NCBI GenBank assembly: GCA_010279815.1
Contig: QEOQ01000508.1
Span: 5,985,770 to 6,049,769, forward strand
DNA: 64,000 bases
Source of the DNA: Brachionus plicatilis
Lineage: Eukaryota; Rotifera; Eurotatoria; Ploima; Brachionidae
Direction of reading: 5' to 3'
Both the position numbers and the translations under genes were made by a program. Position 1 is the stretch's first letter, and each line of letters begins with the position of its first letter. Below the pieces are notes generated by a model, which was not told where the DNA came from, searched no databases, and saw only the letters and a list, made by a program, of their open reading frames with translations. This document shows positions 54,870-64,000 of this stretch, in pieces.

Positions 54870-56433
54870 ATTCAAATTTTGAAACAAAATCCATATAAAT
54901 TAAATTTATGTTATTGAATATTGAAAGCTTAAACGTTGAAAACATCAAAATTGATCTCTTGGTAACAAAAGGATTTACTAATCTTGAGTAAAATATTCAA
55001 ATTTTTTTTTGTTCGAAAAAAAATTTAAATGTCTCAAAATAACTTTAATACTTCAAATACTCGGTGCCTTTTCTTTCTTTTTGCTCTTTATCATCATCTA
55101 GCAATTGTTAATATTCTTCTATTAAATCATTTTAACCCATTACTTTCCAAATCAATCATTATTGAATTTATATTGTATGTGACAAAATTAAATTAAAATT
55201 TGGAGAAAATTTTTTGAATAAAAAATGATTTTAAATGAAAAGAGTTTTTTTAAATCAAAAAAGTTTTTTATTTAATAAAAAGTTATTTTATATTCATAAA
55301 GCATTTTTAAAAAGTAAATTTATTTTAGTGATAAAAATGTAATTTTAGTTACCTAAACAATTTCTAGCCATTCTAAATTTCTTTCTGATGGGTTCTAAAA
55401 TTTTTAAAAAATTATTTGAAATATTATTACATCAGTGAGGTGAAAAAAGATTTTAAAGCCTAAAAAAATATCAAATTTTCTGATAATTATTATATTTTTT
55501 TACAGTAGAATTATATTTATTAACATAGAATATTTCTTACAAAATCAATTTCTTTTATTAAGAAATTAAAAATTGCATTTTGAATTTTCATACTAAAATT
55601 CAAAATTTTTATAAAAAGAAAATTTTATTTTTTTGATTGATTCGGATATTTGTTCAAGCAAGAAGATTAAATTAACAAACATAGAATTAAATAGCTTAAA
55701 GATTTTAAAATAAATAAAATATCTCTATTTATCAATTTTATCTTTCAATGAAGATAATGGTCTCGAACATCTAAATTAAAAAAATTTAAATTTTTTGTTA
55801 TTTATTAGATGAATGAAATAATTAGAATCGTTTATTATTATTATAAAAAATGATTCAGTTTTAAAAGGATCTCAATTATTCAACATTTTTATTGGTTTCT
55901 AGAAGCTAAATTAATAGATTCAATTTTTTTTTTTTTGAAAAAAAAAAAATTGGTCACAAGATCAGTGTTTAAATTTTTTAGATAAAATTGCCTTCATAGA
56001 AACTAATTATCTCAATGATAACTAATTTAAAAATTGAAAATAAAAGTGTTTTAATATAAATGTAATACTGATCTTAATTTTCTAGAGAAAAATTTATTTC
56101 TAGATCAAACAAATAATTTCTTTATCCTTTTCTTTTAATTCAAATCTTTAACAAATAAGCGTTTATTATAATCCAATTATTTTTAGGATAAACAATTATT
56201 CAGAATTTTAAGAAGATTTTTTTTTAAAACAAACTTTTATTCCGATTTAAAATAAATTCAAAAATGTCAAATATTTGTTAATAGAATGAAATTTTTTAAG
56301 AAAAATACCAATAACAAAAATTGGTACAAGCTGTAATGCCTGTTGGTGTATTCGTTTTGCTAGGCGCGGGTCTTACAAAGAATGAGATGGGGTTTGTTTA
56401 AAAAATGGTTTAAAAATTATGGAATTTTTAGTT
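54870..56433. other. gene-free AT-rich DNA
   Basis: No gene. 56330-56390 is a small G+C-richer patch without an identifiable feature. Confidence 0.4.
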
Positions 56434-56439
56434 TTTATT
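56434..56439 (-). terminator. polyadenylation signal AATAAA
   Basis: Minus-strand hexamer 40 bp past the HGSNAT stop. Confidence 0.5.
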
Positions 56440-56478
56440 TAAAATCATAGAAATTTGTGAATTAAAATTTCAAATCAA

Positions 56479-58297
56479 TTAAATATTTATGAATATTTTT
56501 TTTCGATACATATAAACCGAAACCATAATCCACACAAAAGAACCCCAAATACACTGCAAAAATTTTTCCTCATGCTTCCATTCTACCTTCCACTGTACTG
56601 GAAATCTTTAAAAAAAATTAAACCTTTTTAAAAATTTATTCAATTTGGCATTTTAAATAATACCTGAACCAGAACACCGATTGACAAATATAGATAAAAA
56701 TTGAGTTCAAGCCAACGTGTCTGAATGGCGCGCCCGTCCATAATTTCTTATACTCTATTAAGATGTAAAAAAAGGCCTGAATTAAAAAAGAGGAACTAGC
56801 CGTAACTAGAGTAAATGAATATGTCCAAATATTTTTAGTAACAGGTAGCCATCCATTTTTTAGATCAAATTGACACAAAACGCCGAATAGTAAAAATGTA
56901 ATCAAAGCCCAAACAGACCAATAGATCAATCTTTTTTTTGGGTCCTTGTAAAATAAAAGTATTCTTCCGGCTACGACCCCATAATAAGCCAAACAAATGC
57001 TAGGCAGAGTACCCCATATGCCCTCTGGTTCATATCTATCAATTTGATAAACTTTTTGACTTATGACTAAATCCGAATAGAGGTGACCATAACCTAATAT
57101 TACTTTGTCAATGTATCCAGTTGCACCACCTGAACAATTAAAGTATTTGCCTCCGTATTCGTTTCCACCTGGTCCTAGGTATCCAGTTGGACAGCCAGGC
57201 ACTGGAAGCAAATAAACAATCAAAAACCAAACTAAAATCAACAAATGAATGAACACAAAATGAGGAATTGCGAAAATAAGGTCTCTGAAATATTTTTTCC
57301 AATTGTTTGTCACTGGTATAGAATCCATTGGTTTCCAAAACACCAATTCCAATGTGGCGATGACAAAATAGCAAATTGAAATGCGCTGGAGTACTCCGAA
57401 AATTCTTGCCTCTGAGATCTTAAAGTCAAAGCTGGACACAAGAATAAATCCAATTAGAAACATTTTAAAAGAACGATAGGCAATTCTATAAAATATTTTC
57501 AAACGCTTTGAGTCAGGCTTAGCCAGCATTGAATTCATAGAAATAGGCACCGATACTCCCATAATAAACAAAAACCACGGAAATACAAAAGCAGACAGAT
57601 TTAGCCCTGACCAAGCACAGTGATAAAAAAATGTACCCCAACCATATTGATTAAATATCATTACAATAATACTCAGGCCTCTAAATGTATCAATTGAATC
57701 GAAGCGTTCTTTTTTCTTTGCTACCTTTTTTCCACAGTCCAAATTTATTTCTTCTTTAGGCTCAGTTCGACTTCTTGTTAAAATTGTTTTCAGTCTGTCA
57801 TAATATTTTTCAATCAAATTCATTCCAATAAGTATGACTAAAATTAGTGGTATACCGTAATATAGAACCCGGTAAATATTATTGGGTTTTACGGTATTTA
57901 TAACAGAGCAATTTGATTTATCATCAATACTTATTCTATAGACTCCGCATTCACCAAATTGATCATAAGTGAATTTAGGACATAAAATTTGTTCAGTTTG
58001 ATTTTGTCTATTTTCCTGACTTATTTGAATTTGGTATGAAAAGTTGGGATCAAATTCTCCATAGGCTATAAAGCGGGATGCATTTTTAGGATCCGGTTGT
58101 AATGAAGAAAGGTATAATAAATTACACTCGGTACAATCAGTAAATTGATATTCTAGGTGTATTTGTTGATTAAATGGATCGATATTGAAGGCCTCAACCT
58201 CAAGCAGTGCTTTTACATCAACACATTTCCAGTCATTAGTGAATACAGGTGAAATTGATTTTAGTATGAATATTATAAAAAAAAAATTAACCATCAT
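56479..58297 (-). CDS. HGSNAT: heparan-alpha-glucosaminide N-acetyltransferase
   Basis: Exons 58297-56664 and 56605-56479 (58-bp intron, GTATTA...TTAAAG, phase 2) give 586 aa. The enzyme sits in the lysosomal membrane and moves acetyl from cytosolic acetyl-CoA to terminal glucosamine of heparan sulfate. The N-terminus is a signal peptide (MMVNFFFIIFILKSISPVF) and a Cys-containing luminal domain (to ~140). After TM1 (~145-162) a cytosolic loop leads to RFDSIDTFRGLSIIVMIF. The active-site histidine is H226 in FYHCAWSGLNLSAFVFPW, corresponding to human His269. The LPVPGCPTGYLGPGG loop is conserved, followed by the remaining helices. The second exon supplies the family C-terminus, FPVQWKVEWKHEE and YRKKIF, which is missed if only the long frame is read. 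Confidence 0.92.
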
Positions 58298-58656
58298 AAT
58301 AAGATGTTTTTTATCAATTTTTTTTTTATTCTTTTATATCGTTAGAAATATATTTTTTAAAGTCATAAGGTAAAAATATTTGAGTTATAAAAGTTTAAAT
58401 AAAACTCATTATTTGCACTAAAAATTTCCATCTTCTTAGTAACAATGGTATTTATCTTTTGCATGAACGTTACTGGGTGTGTAAAAGCTTTTAAAATTAT
58501 TTTATCTTTGGTTTTAGAGTCTTAAGATAAAGCATAATAAAAATAGTGTTTACTTTTTCTAATGTTAAATAGCTTTTATTTGGGTGATGAAAGTTAAATA
58601 CCTTGTGATAAAAAATAACTGAGTTTATCAATACTAACGCCTTACGGCATTTAGCT
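58298..58656. other. upstream flank of HGSNAT
   Basis: No motif supported. Confidence 0.35.
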
Positions 58657-58797
58657 CTATGAGACTGTGGCAGTCTTTCTTTTCTTTCTTTGATCTATGC
58701 CAAAATCTTCTCTGTCAATGCCCGCTATAAAACCATTGACTTTACTTGCGATGACAAAACTCTGCGGCAAAATATTCGATAAAAATGAATAAACCAA
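58657..58797 (-). other. coding-like fragment, unidentified
   Basis: 47 codons open on the minus strand in a locally G+C-richer patch: LPQSFVIASKVNGFIAGIDR then DREDFGIDQRKKRK and a stop. No start, splice partner or family recognised. It lies 360 bp upstream of HGSNAT on the same strand and could be an exon remnant or transposon scrap. Confidence 0.25.
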
Positions 58798-58924
58798 ATA
58801 AATCATGATAAGCTTGATAAAAAGTTTTCCTGTCCTGCTTTAATGTCAGTTTTAATATTTCGAGTGGTCAGAACAATTCAAATATGTTTTAGTATGTTGA
58901 TTTTTGTTTTTTGTTTTTGATTAA

Positions 58925-59257
58925 GGTATTGTGAAATTCAAATACTAATTGAACAAAAATTCTTCCTTTTTTGATGAATTAAAATTAAAGTTAATAAAAT
59001 ATTCTTAAAAAATTACTGCTACTAATTGCAACAAACTTTGTTGCACCTTTTTTTCTTAAAAAAATTTTTCTCATGTTTTGTCAAAAAATAAAATATCAAT
59101 AAAATTTAAATTGATTATTGGTTTAATTTACTAAAAAAAAGAAAAAAATGATTACATTTTAGGAAAAATTTTTTAAAGTATATTCTATTAACTTAAATTT
59201 TAATTCATCAAAAAAGGAAGAATTTTTGTTCAATTTGTATTTGAATTTCACAATACC
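58925..59257. mobile_element. MITE with long TIRs and 9-bp target duplication
   Basis: 333 bp. Ends GGTATTGTGAAATTCAAATAC on both sides (first 21 bases identical when one is reverse complemented) and inverted similarity for ~85 bp including AATTGAACAAAAATTCTTCC. Flanks TTTGATTAA (58916-58924) and TTTGATTTA (59258-59266) match at 8 of 9. Non-coding. Confidence 0.82.
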
Positions 59258-59266
59258 TTTGATTTA

Positions 59267-61070
59267 TGAAATTCGATTAAAAAAAAACAGATAGAAATTT
59301 CTAAATATTTAAATTGCTTCAGAAAATTTTTTTATTTTTTAATATTTTTAATTCCATTTCTCCTTCATTTGTCAAATAATGTCTGTGCAACAAAATTGTA
59401 CAATTAAATTTTCCTTTATAAACTAAAAAACGATTAATAAATCAAATTTAATAATTTATTTCTTAGTTTAATAAATTTGTAAGATAATAATAAAATTATT
59501 CTTGATATTTATATATAGAAGTTAACCACTAAAACTTTAACTGTTTATTCTAATGATTTAAAAAAAATGAAATTTAAAAGTCATTATAAAGGTCTTTTGA
59601 AGATTAACAACCGATTAAATTTTTTTTTTATTTCTTTTATATCAAGTTTTGCGTAGAATTCATACCATATTTTGGCATGGAATGCATAATATTTTTCCAC
59701 AATATTAAAGTTTCAGCACTAAAATAAGCGTATTAACTTTTTTTAGAATATTTCATTTTGTATAATTTTTCATCTGATAAATAATCCCACCCTGTTCATA
59801 TTTTATCACTCAATATTTTTTACATTAAATTTTTCAGCATTGAATATAATTTTTTAATTTTTATGATTTCATAATTAAATAAAAAAAAAATCATATGATT
59901 CTAGAGTTTTTGAACAGAAAATACAATTATCATCTCTTTTAGGATATTTTCTGATTAAAATTAATTTGGACTAAAACTATTCAAAACCTATCAGCATTTT
60001 TGTTTTCAAATATTCAAAAGTTTGACTATCTTTTGTACAAAATTTTTGAACCTCGCTTAAATCAGCACAAAATCATGAGCAATAAAGTAACATGAATAAA
60101 TTCAAAATACAAAGATCAATTTTTGGAATAAAAATTTTAAATTCAATTTTGAAAATAAATCAATATGTTTGATTAAATTTCTGAAATTATGTTTATATTA
60201 TAACGGATTTTCGAAATCTTCTAAAGTTTTTTTCTATTAAAAAAATAAATCTTTTTGATCGAATAAATTTGTACATGTATTCAAAAGACTTTGATAATTT
60301 CAAAAGCTAAAAAATTTAATTGTTCCTCGGTTTATAACTTTTGAACTTTAAAAAAAAAATAATAAATAAAGGTTTATTTAAATTTTTTTAACGCTCTTTA
60401 AAATAAAGTATTGAATATTTTTATTAAATAAAAAAATTTAGAGAACATATCTCATTTACATGAAAAGGTGTCCCACATTCTGATAATAATTATAGAATCT
60501 CTTTTTATTTATGGTATGAAGTAATTATTTGATTATTTAACACTCTGAATATTGTCAGTTGAAAAACCTTGAAACAATTTTATTTTTTTATTTTTTTAGT
60601 TTATAAAATTATTTATTATTGAAGTAGCAAAGAAATTGTGGTCAAATTTTATCAAAAGGAAATTTTTTTTGAATACGTGTTATTTATAAAAGTTTTCAAA
60701 AACGTTTTATTTAAAATATAACTAATAAAATTTGGTGAAAAAAAGTTAATTTTGCATAAATTTTTCAAACGATCCAGAATTTTCTAATAAAAACATCTCT
60801 TTGGCTTTTATTGAGACTCAAGAAAAAACTCATCTATTTAAATTTTTGCAAAATTGTACTTGACAAACAGAAAAAATAAAAACTTAACACTTAATTTTAA
60901 TAATGTTCAAACAAAATTTATTCTTAAATTTAAATAAAATTCTACAAAAGAATCTTTCATAATTTTTAAATTAAAATTAATAACATACGGCAACACTTGG
61001 TCATTTCGATAAAAACAAGACGTTTTAAAAAGTGGCATTTGGGTAACTTCTGTTCTGCATTCAGATCAAA
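59267..61070. other. gene-free AT-rich DNA
   Basis: 1.8 kb with no supported feature. Confidence 0.4.
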
Positions 61071-61076
61071 TTTATT
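61071..61076 (-). terminator. polyadenylation signal AATAAA
   Basis: Minus-strand hexamer 65 bp past the INSIG stop. Confidence 0.5.
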
Positions 61077-61140
61077 ACATTGACTTATTTTTTTTGTTTA
61101 TTTACTAAATTGTTCAATATTTACAGCATTTAAAGCTCAA

Positions 61141-62000
61141 TTAGTCCAAGTGTAAATTTCTTTCAGATGTAACATTGGGCGTAAGTTGGATTGAATTCTT
61201 CAAAAAACCATTATTTTCAAGTCTTCCTAGATTATCTTGATCTAAGCTTACAAAGTTGAGTAAGCGTCCAATATTTCCAAAGGTAACTCCACCAGAAAAT
61301 ATCAAACATGATAAACATGTTTGCAGATAATCGAACTGAATTTTCGATTGACTTTAAAAAAATTTTTAGTTAAATGAGTGAACATTTTTTATATTATTTT
61401 ACTTTAAAAATCCAATATAGCGTAAGATGTTAACAACAGCAATAACAGACAGTGCATTAAAAGAATTGAACAAAAATCCTACTTTGGTATGGTCAAACCA
61501 GTACCAAAATACGAGACAAGTGCCAGTGAGAATAACTATAAAATGAACTGGACTTGAAAATTGTATTTTCTAAATTGAGCAAATAAAATAAAACCTTTTT
61601 GATTTTTTTAGTTGACTTACTGCGCACAGTTGGTTGATGCCAATGAATAAGACAAAGCATTTAATGATAAGCATTGACTCGGTATCGCTTGATGTGTGTT
61701 TAAATTTATGGTCAAAAAAAGAATAGGAAAATCCAATGTAGACTAGTGAGGAAAAGAAATAATAAAAAATTTGTTTAATAGGTTATATTAATAGCTACTT
61801 GCTGCTAGGCCGCAAAGAGGAAGAGTCCACCAACTGTTCTGCAAAAAGTACACCAAGCTCCGAGTCGAAAAATTTGTTTTGTATTCCATGTGCAACAAAT
61901 TAAGCACAAAGCCGACCAGAGTGCCCAGAGTAAAAAGTGCAAACGCTCGTAGTACTGAAGGGGTTTTCATATTAGGATCATGTAAATGATGAGATTTCAT
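61141..62000 (-). CDS. INSIG: insulin-induced gene (INSIG) homologue
   Basis: Four exons, 62000-61799, 61742-61621, 61569-61403 and 61351-61141, separated by 50-56 bp introns with GT-AG ends and matching phases (1, 0, 2), give 233 aa, close to human INSIG2 (225). INSIG is an ER membrane protein that retains SCAP-SREBP and promotes HMG-CoA reductase degradation when sterol is high. Evidence in order: RAFALFTLGTLVGFVLNLLH (TM1), SWWTLPLCGLAA (family SAWWVPPCCGTAA), FIGINQLCAKIQF (family VFVGINHASAKLDF), a tryptophan-rich helix WYWFDHTKVGF, and CLIFSGGVTFGNIGRLL (family FFSGGVTVGNIGRQL). Only the first exon is a long open frame, so the gene is easy to miss. The hydrophilic tail after GRLL is longer than in vertebrates. 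Confidence 0.88.
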
Positions 62001-62587
62001 CTTGTTTAAATAGACTAGATCTATAAAATTAAAATTTGTAAAAAATCGTTCGAGTTTTCACTTAAAATCTTCTGATTTTTTACGTATTTGAATGAAAATA
62101 ATTTTATTTAGAAAAATCGTACCACTTTTTTTCTATTTAGGTTTTTGAAGTTAATCAAAATTTTTGGAGAAAAGGGAAAATTTCTACATATTTTATGCGT
62201 TTCAAGCTTAAATTATGAAGTAACATGTCTTTTCGGGTTCTTGTTTAGAAATTTTCATTTTAGGCATCTTTTTTATTTTAAATAAAAAAGATATTTAATT
62301 TTGAATTTCAGATGCATATGAATTGGAATTTTGCTCTAAATTAGAATATTAAAATAAAATCAATAAAATAACTAGTCTTGTTGTTAATTTTTTATTCTTT
62401 TTCTACTTTTAATTTTTATTTAGATTGAACATGGGCTCATTTCATTTTCAAAGCTGTATCCAAGCAATAATCATTAAGTCAACAAATTGTCTTTCAACAT
62501 TTAGGTTAAAATTTTTCTACTGAATAGCTTGTTTAAAAAAATTAAATTTGAAAATTAGAATAAATTTATTTAGAAAATGTTTTTTTT
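62001..62587. other. gene-free AT-rich DNA
   Basis: INSIG upstream flank. No supported feature. Confidence 0.4.
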
Positions 62588-62910
62588 TTAAAAAAAGTTC
62601 TCGATGCGAGTAAAATATTCAATTCGTGAATGTTTAGTGTGAAAACGTTCGAAATAGTCGGGATCACGTTCACCTACATCAATTAACAAATGAGTGTACA
62701 AAGAGTATTCGCGCTCATTGACTACCTTAGTTTTCAATTTATTCAAACTTGATAAACCGTCTTGGTGCATACGTTTAACTGATGTAAATAATAAAGATTC
62801 TCTCAATGGGTTGCGTTCAGATTTTGTATGATTTAACATTTTGTATATCCCATTTGAAGAAATAGGTCGTGTGATACAAACATCTTTGGCTATCATTCTC
62901 ATACCAAAAT
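62588..62910 (-). CDS. terminal exon of an unrecognised gene
   Basis: 107 codons read from an acceptor-like TTATTTTATCAAG at 62911: FGMRMIAKDVCITRPISSNG..., NPLRESLLFTSVKRMHQDG, KVVNEREYSLYTHLLIDVGE, RDPDYFERFHTKHSRIEY, then a stop. Charged, R/H/E-rich, soluble, with no membrane segment or motif I know. Codon composition is clearly better than chance for this A/T-rich DNA. The upstream exon was not found; a 28-codon ATG frame near 63030-62945 (FDLCSKNIIKRKLFYPGN) is a possible partner but has no good donor. An ATG at 62902 could alternatively start a 104-aa protein. Confidence 0.5.
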
Positions 62911-63904
62911 CTTGATAAAATAAAATATTATTTAAAAATGGCCTATTTTTTTATCAAAAAAGTGTTTCCAGGATAGAAAAGCTTTCGTTTGATGATATTT
63001 TTTGAACACAAATCAAATTGAGAAATCATAAATTATTGTAACTAAAGTTAATCTTGTCCGTACTCAGGACCTCTAAATTATTACAATAAAAAAAATTTAA
63101 TTAAAATTTTCTTAATTAAGACTTTTGCGTCATAAAGTCAAAGTAAAGTCACGGACTTGACTTTATAAATTTCTGTAACTCAAATCCTCTTACCAAGACT
63201 TCTTCATCTGAGATTCAATCTTTTTCTCAATAAAATTAAACTGAAATCCATTCTAAAAATATTTCTAAATTTAAATTTAAATTTTTTTGTAGAAAAAAAA
63301 AAAATAAAATTTGATATAAATGAAAGTAAAATAAACGAATTTAATTAAAAAATTTCTTGATCAAAGAAGTGGAGTCAAATGTCATGTTTTTTTGAGTTAA
63401 GTCATTTAACTTAATTAGAAAATAATTTAAGAATGACTTATTTTAAATTTTTGACTTACGGTCAAGTCTGATTCTATCAAAGGAAAATAGCACTTGAAAG
63501 TATTTTCTTTGAATATTCTAAAATTTAAATTTTTTAGATACAAAATAGGTAAAAAATCACTATTTGATTTTCAAAACTGACGAAATTTTGATAATTTTTA
63601 ATTAAAGCAAATTTGCCAATAATATACAATCCAGTTCATTCTTGGCACTATGTATTTACAGTGCGCATATAATAACATTTGAAAATTTGATTCAGTATCT
63701 TAAAAAATAGGAAAAGATTAATTTTATACCGAAAATCAAATCTGGCAAATATAATGATTAAAATAAAGCAAAGTTTTCAAAATATAAGCATGAACATGTC
63801 ATATTTTTTATTTCATTTAGATATTATACTAAAAAATTAATTTTCTTTCTCTTTTATGACTTTAAAAATTCTCTTTTGAAATTTTTTTTGCTTATTCGCT
63901 TCTT
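62911..63904. other. gene-free DNA with GACTT-rich words
   Basis: 63130-63180 and 63360-63475 hold repeated AGTCA/GACTT words (AAAGTCACGGACTTGACTTT) reminiscent of 14630-14665. No gene supported. Confidence 0.4.
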
Positions 63905-64000
63905 GTTAAGCGCAAAGTTATTCCTGTTGTCTGTACTAGCTCTCGTCGCCCTTGAGTATTTCATTGAAGGTCTCTGTTTGGTATTCCTTCCATTCGAAGT
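63905..64000. repeat. fragment related to 49750-49835, cut by the window edge
   Basis: A G+C-richer stretch with CATTGAAGGTCTCTGTTTGG; its counterpart at 49808 reads CATTGAAGAGCTTTGTTTGG. Open on the plus strand (VALEYFIEGLCLV) and on the minus strand. Continues beyond the window. Confidence 0.4.

Overview
This is a strongly AT-rich stretch of animal nuclear DNA. The genes are metazoan (a Snail zinc finger, INSIG, MEK, HGSNAT, ABCB9/TAPL, CLIC, the large TFIIIC subunit), most introns are only about 50-65 bp and AT-rich, gene ends carry AATAAA signals, and gene-free DNA is full of transposon debris. A small gnathiferan or lophotrochozoan genome such as a monogonont rotifer (Brachionus type) fits best. 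That placement is inference from gene style, not proof.

Layout. 1-7 kb: a small tail-anchored membrane protein, a four-TM pentameric ligand-gated channel lacking the Cys-loop cysteines (minus), and the 3' end of an unrecognised gene (minus). 7.8-8.7 kb: an inverted-repeat element and a broken transposase start. 9.1-12.9 kb: a GTF3C1-like TFIIIC subunit (minus). 13.5-15.4 kb: wrecked retroelements (a Penelope-like GIY-YIG tail and a LINE reverse-transcriptase tail). 16.4-18.8 kb: a 7TM receptor with LRR-like ectodomain, broken in three places. 19.2-20.6 kb: a transposon-derived inverted repeat into which a TA-targeting foldback element has jumped. 22.6-24.5 kb: a multi-zinc-finger protein. 27.9-32.4 kb: a tandem pair of MEK-type genes, the first a pseudokinase and the second intact. 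34.8-36.1 kb: CLIC. 42-46.8 kb: ABCB9/TAPL with a 2.5-kb intron that holds a LINE fragment. 51.5-52.2 kb: Snail, in DNA much richer in G+C than its surroundings. 56.5-58.3 kb: HGSNAT. 61.1-62.0 kb: a four-exon INSIG. 62.6-62.9 kb: the terminal exon of an unknown gene.

The genes do not form a pathway. Several are endomembrane or lysosomal (ABCB9, HGSNAT, INSIG), but nothing indicates co-regulation. The most notable signals are: (1) the MEK/pseudo-MEK pair, whose 3' halves are nearly identical while the catalytic motifs of one copy are destroyed, suggesting gene conversion; (2) the Cys-less, short-loop pentameric channel; (3) a set of long-TIR miniature elements with GG-initial ends and 9-10 bp target-site duplications, with FLYWCH/MULE-like transposase remnants in the same window; (4) a foldback element whose insertion site can be read directly because the target was itself an inverted repeat.
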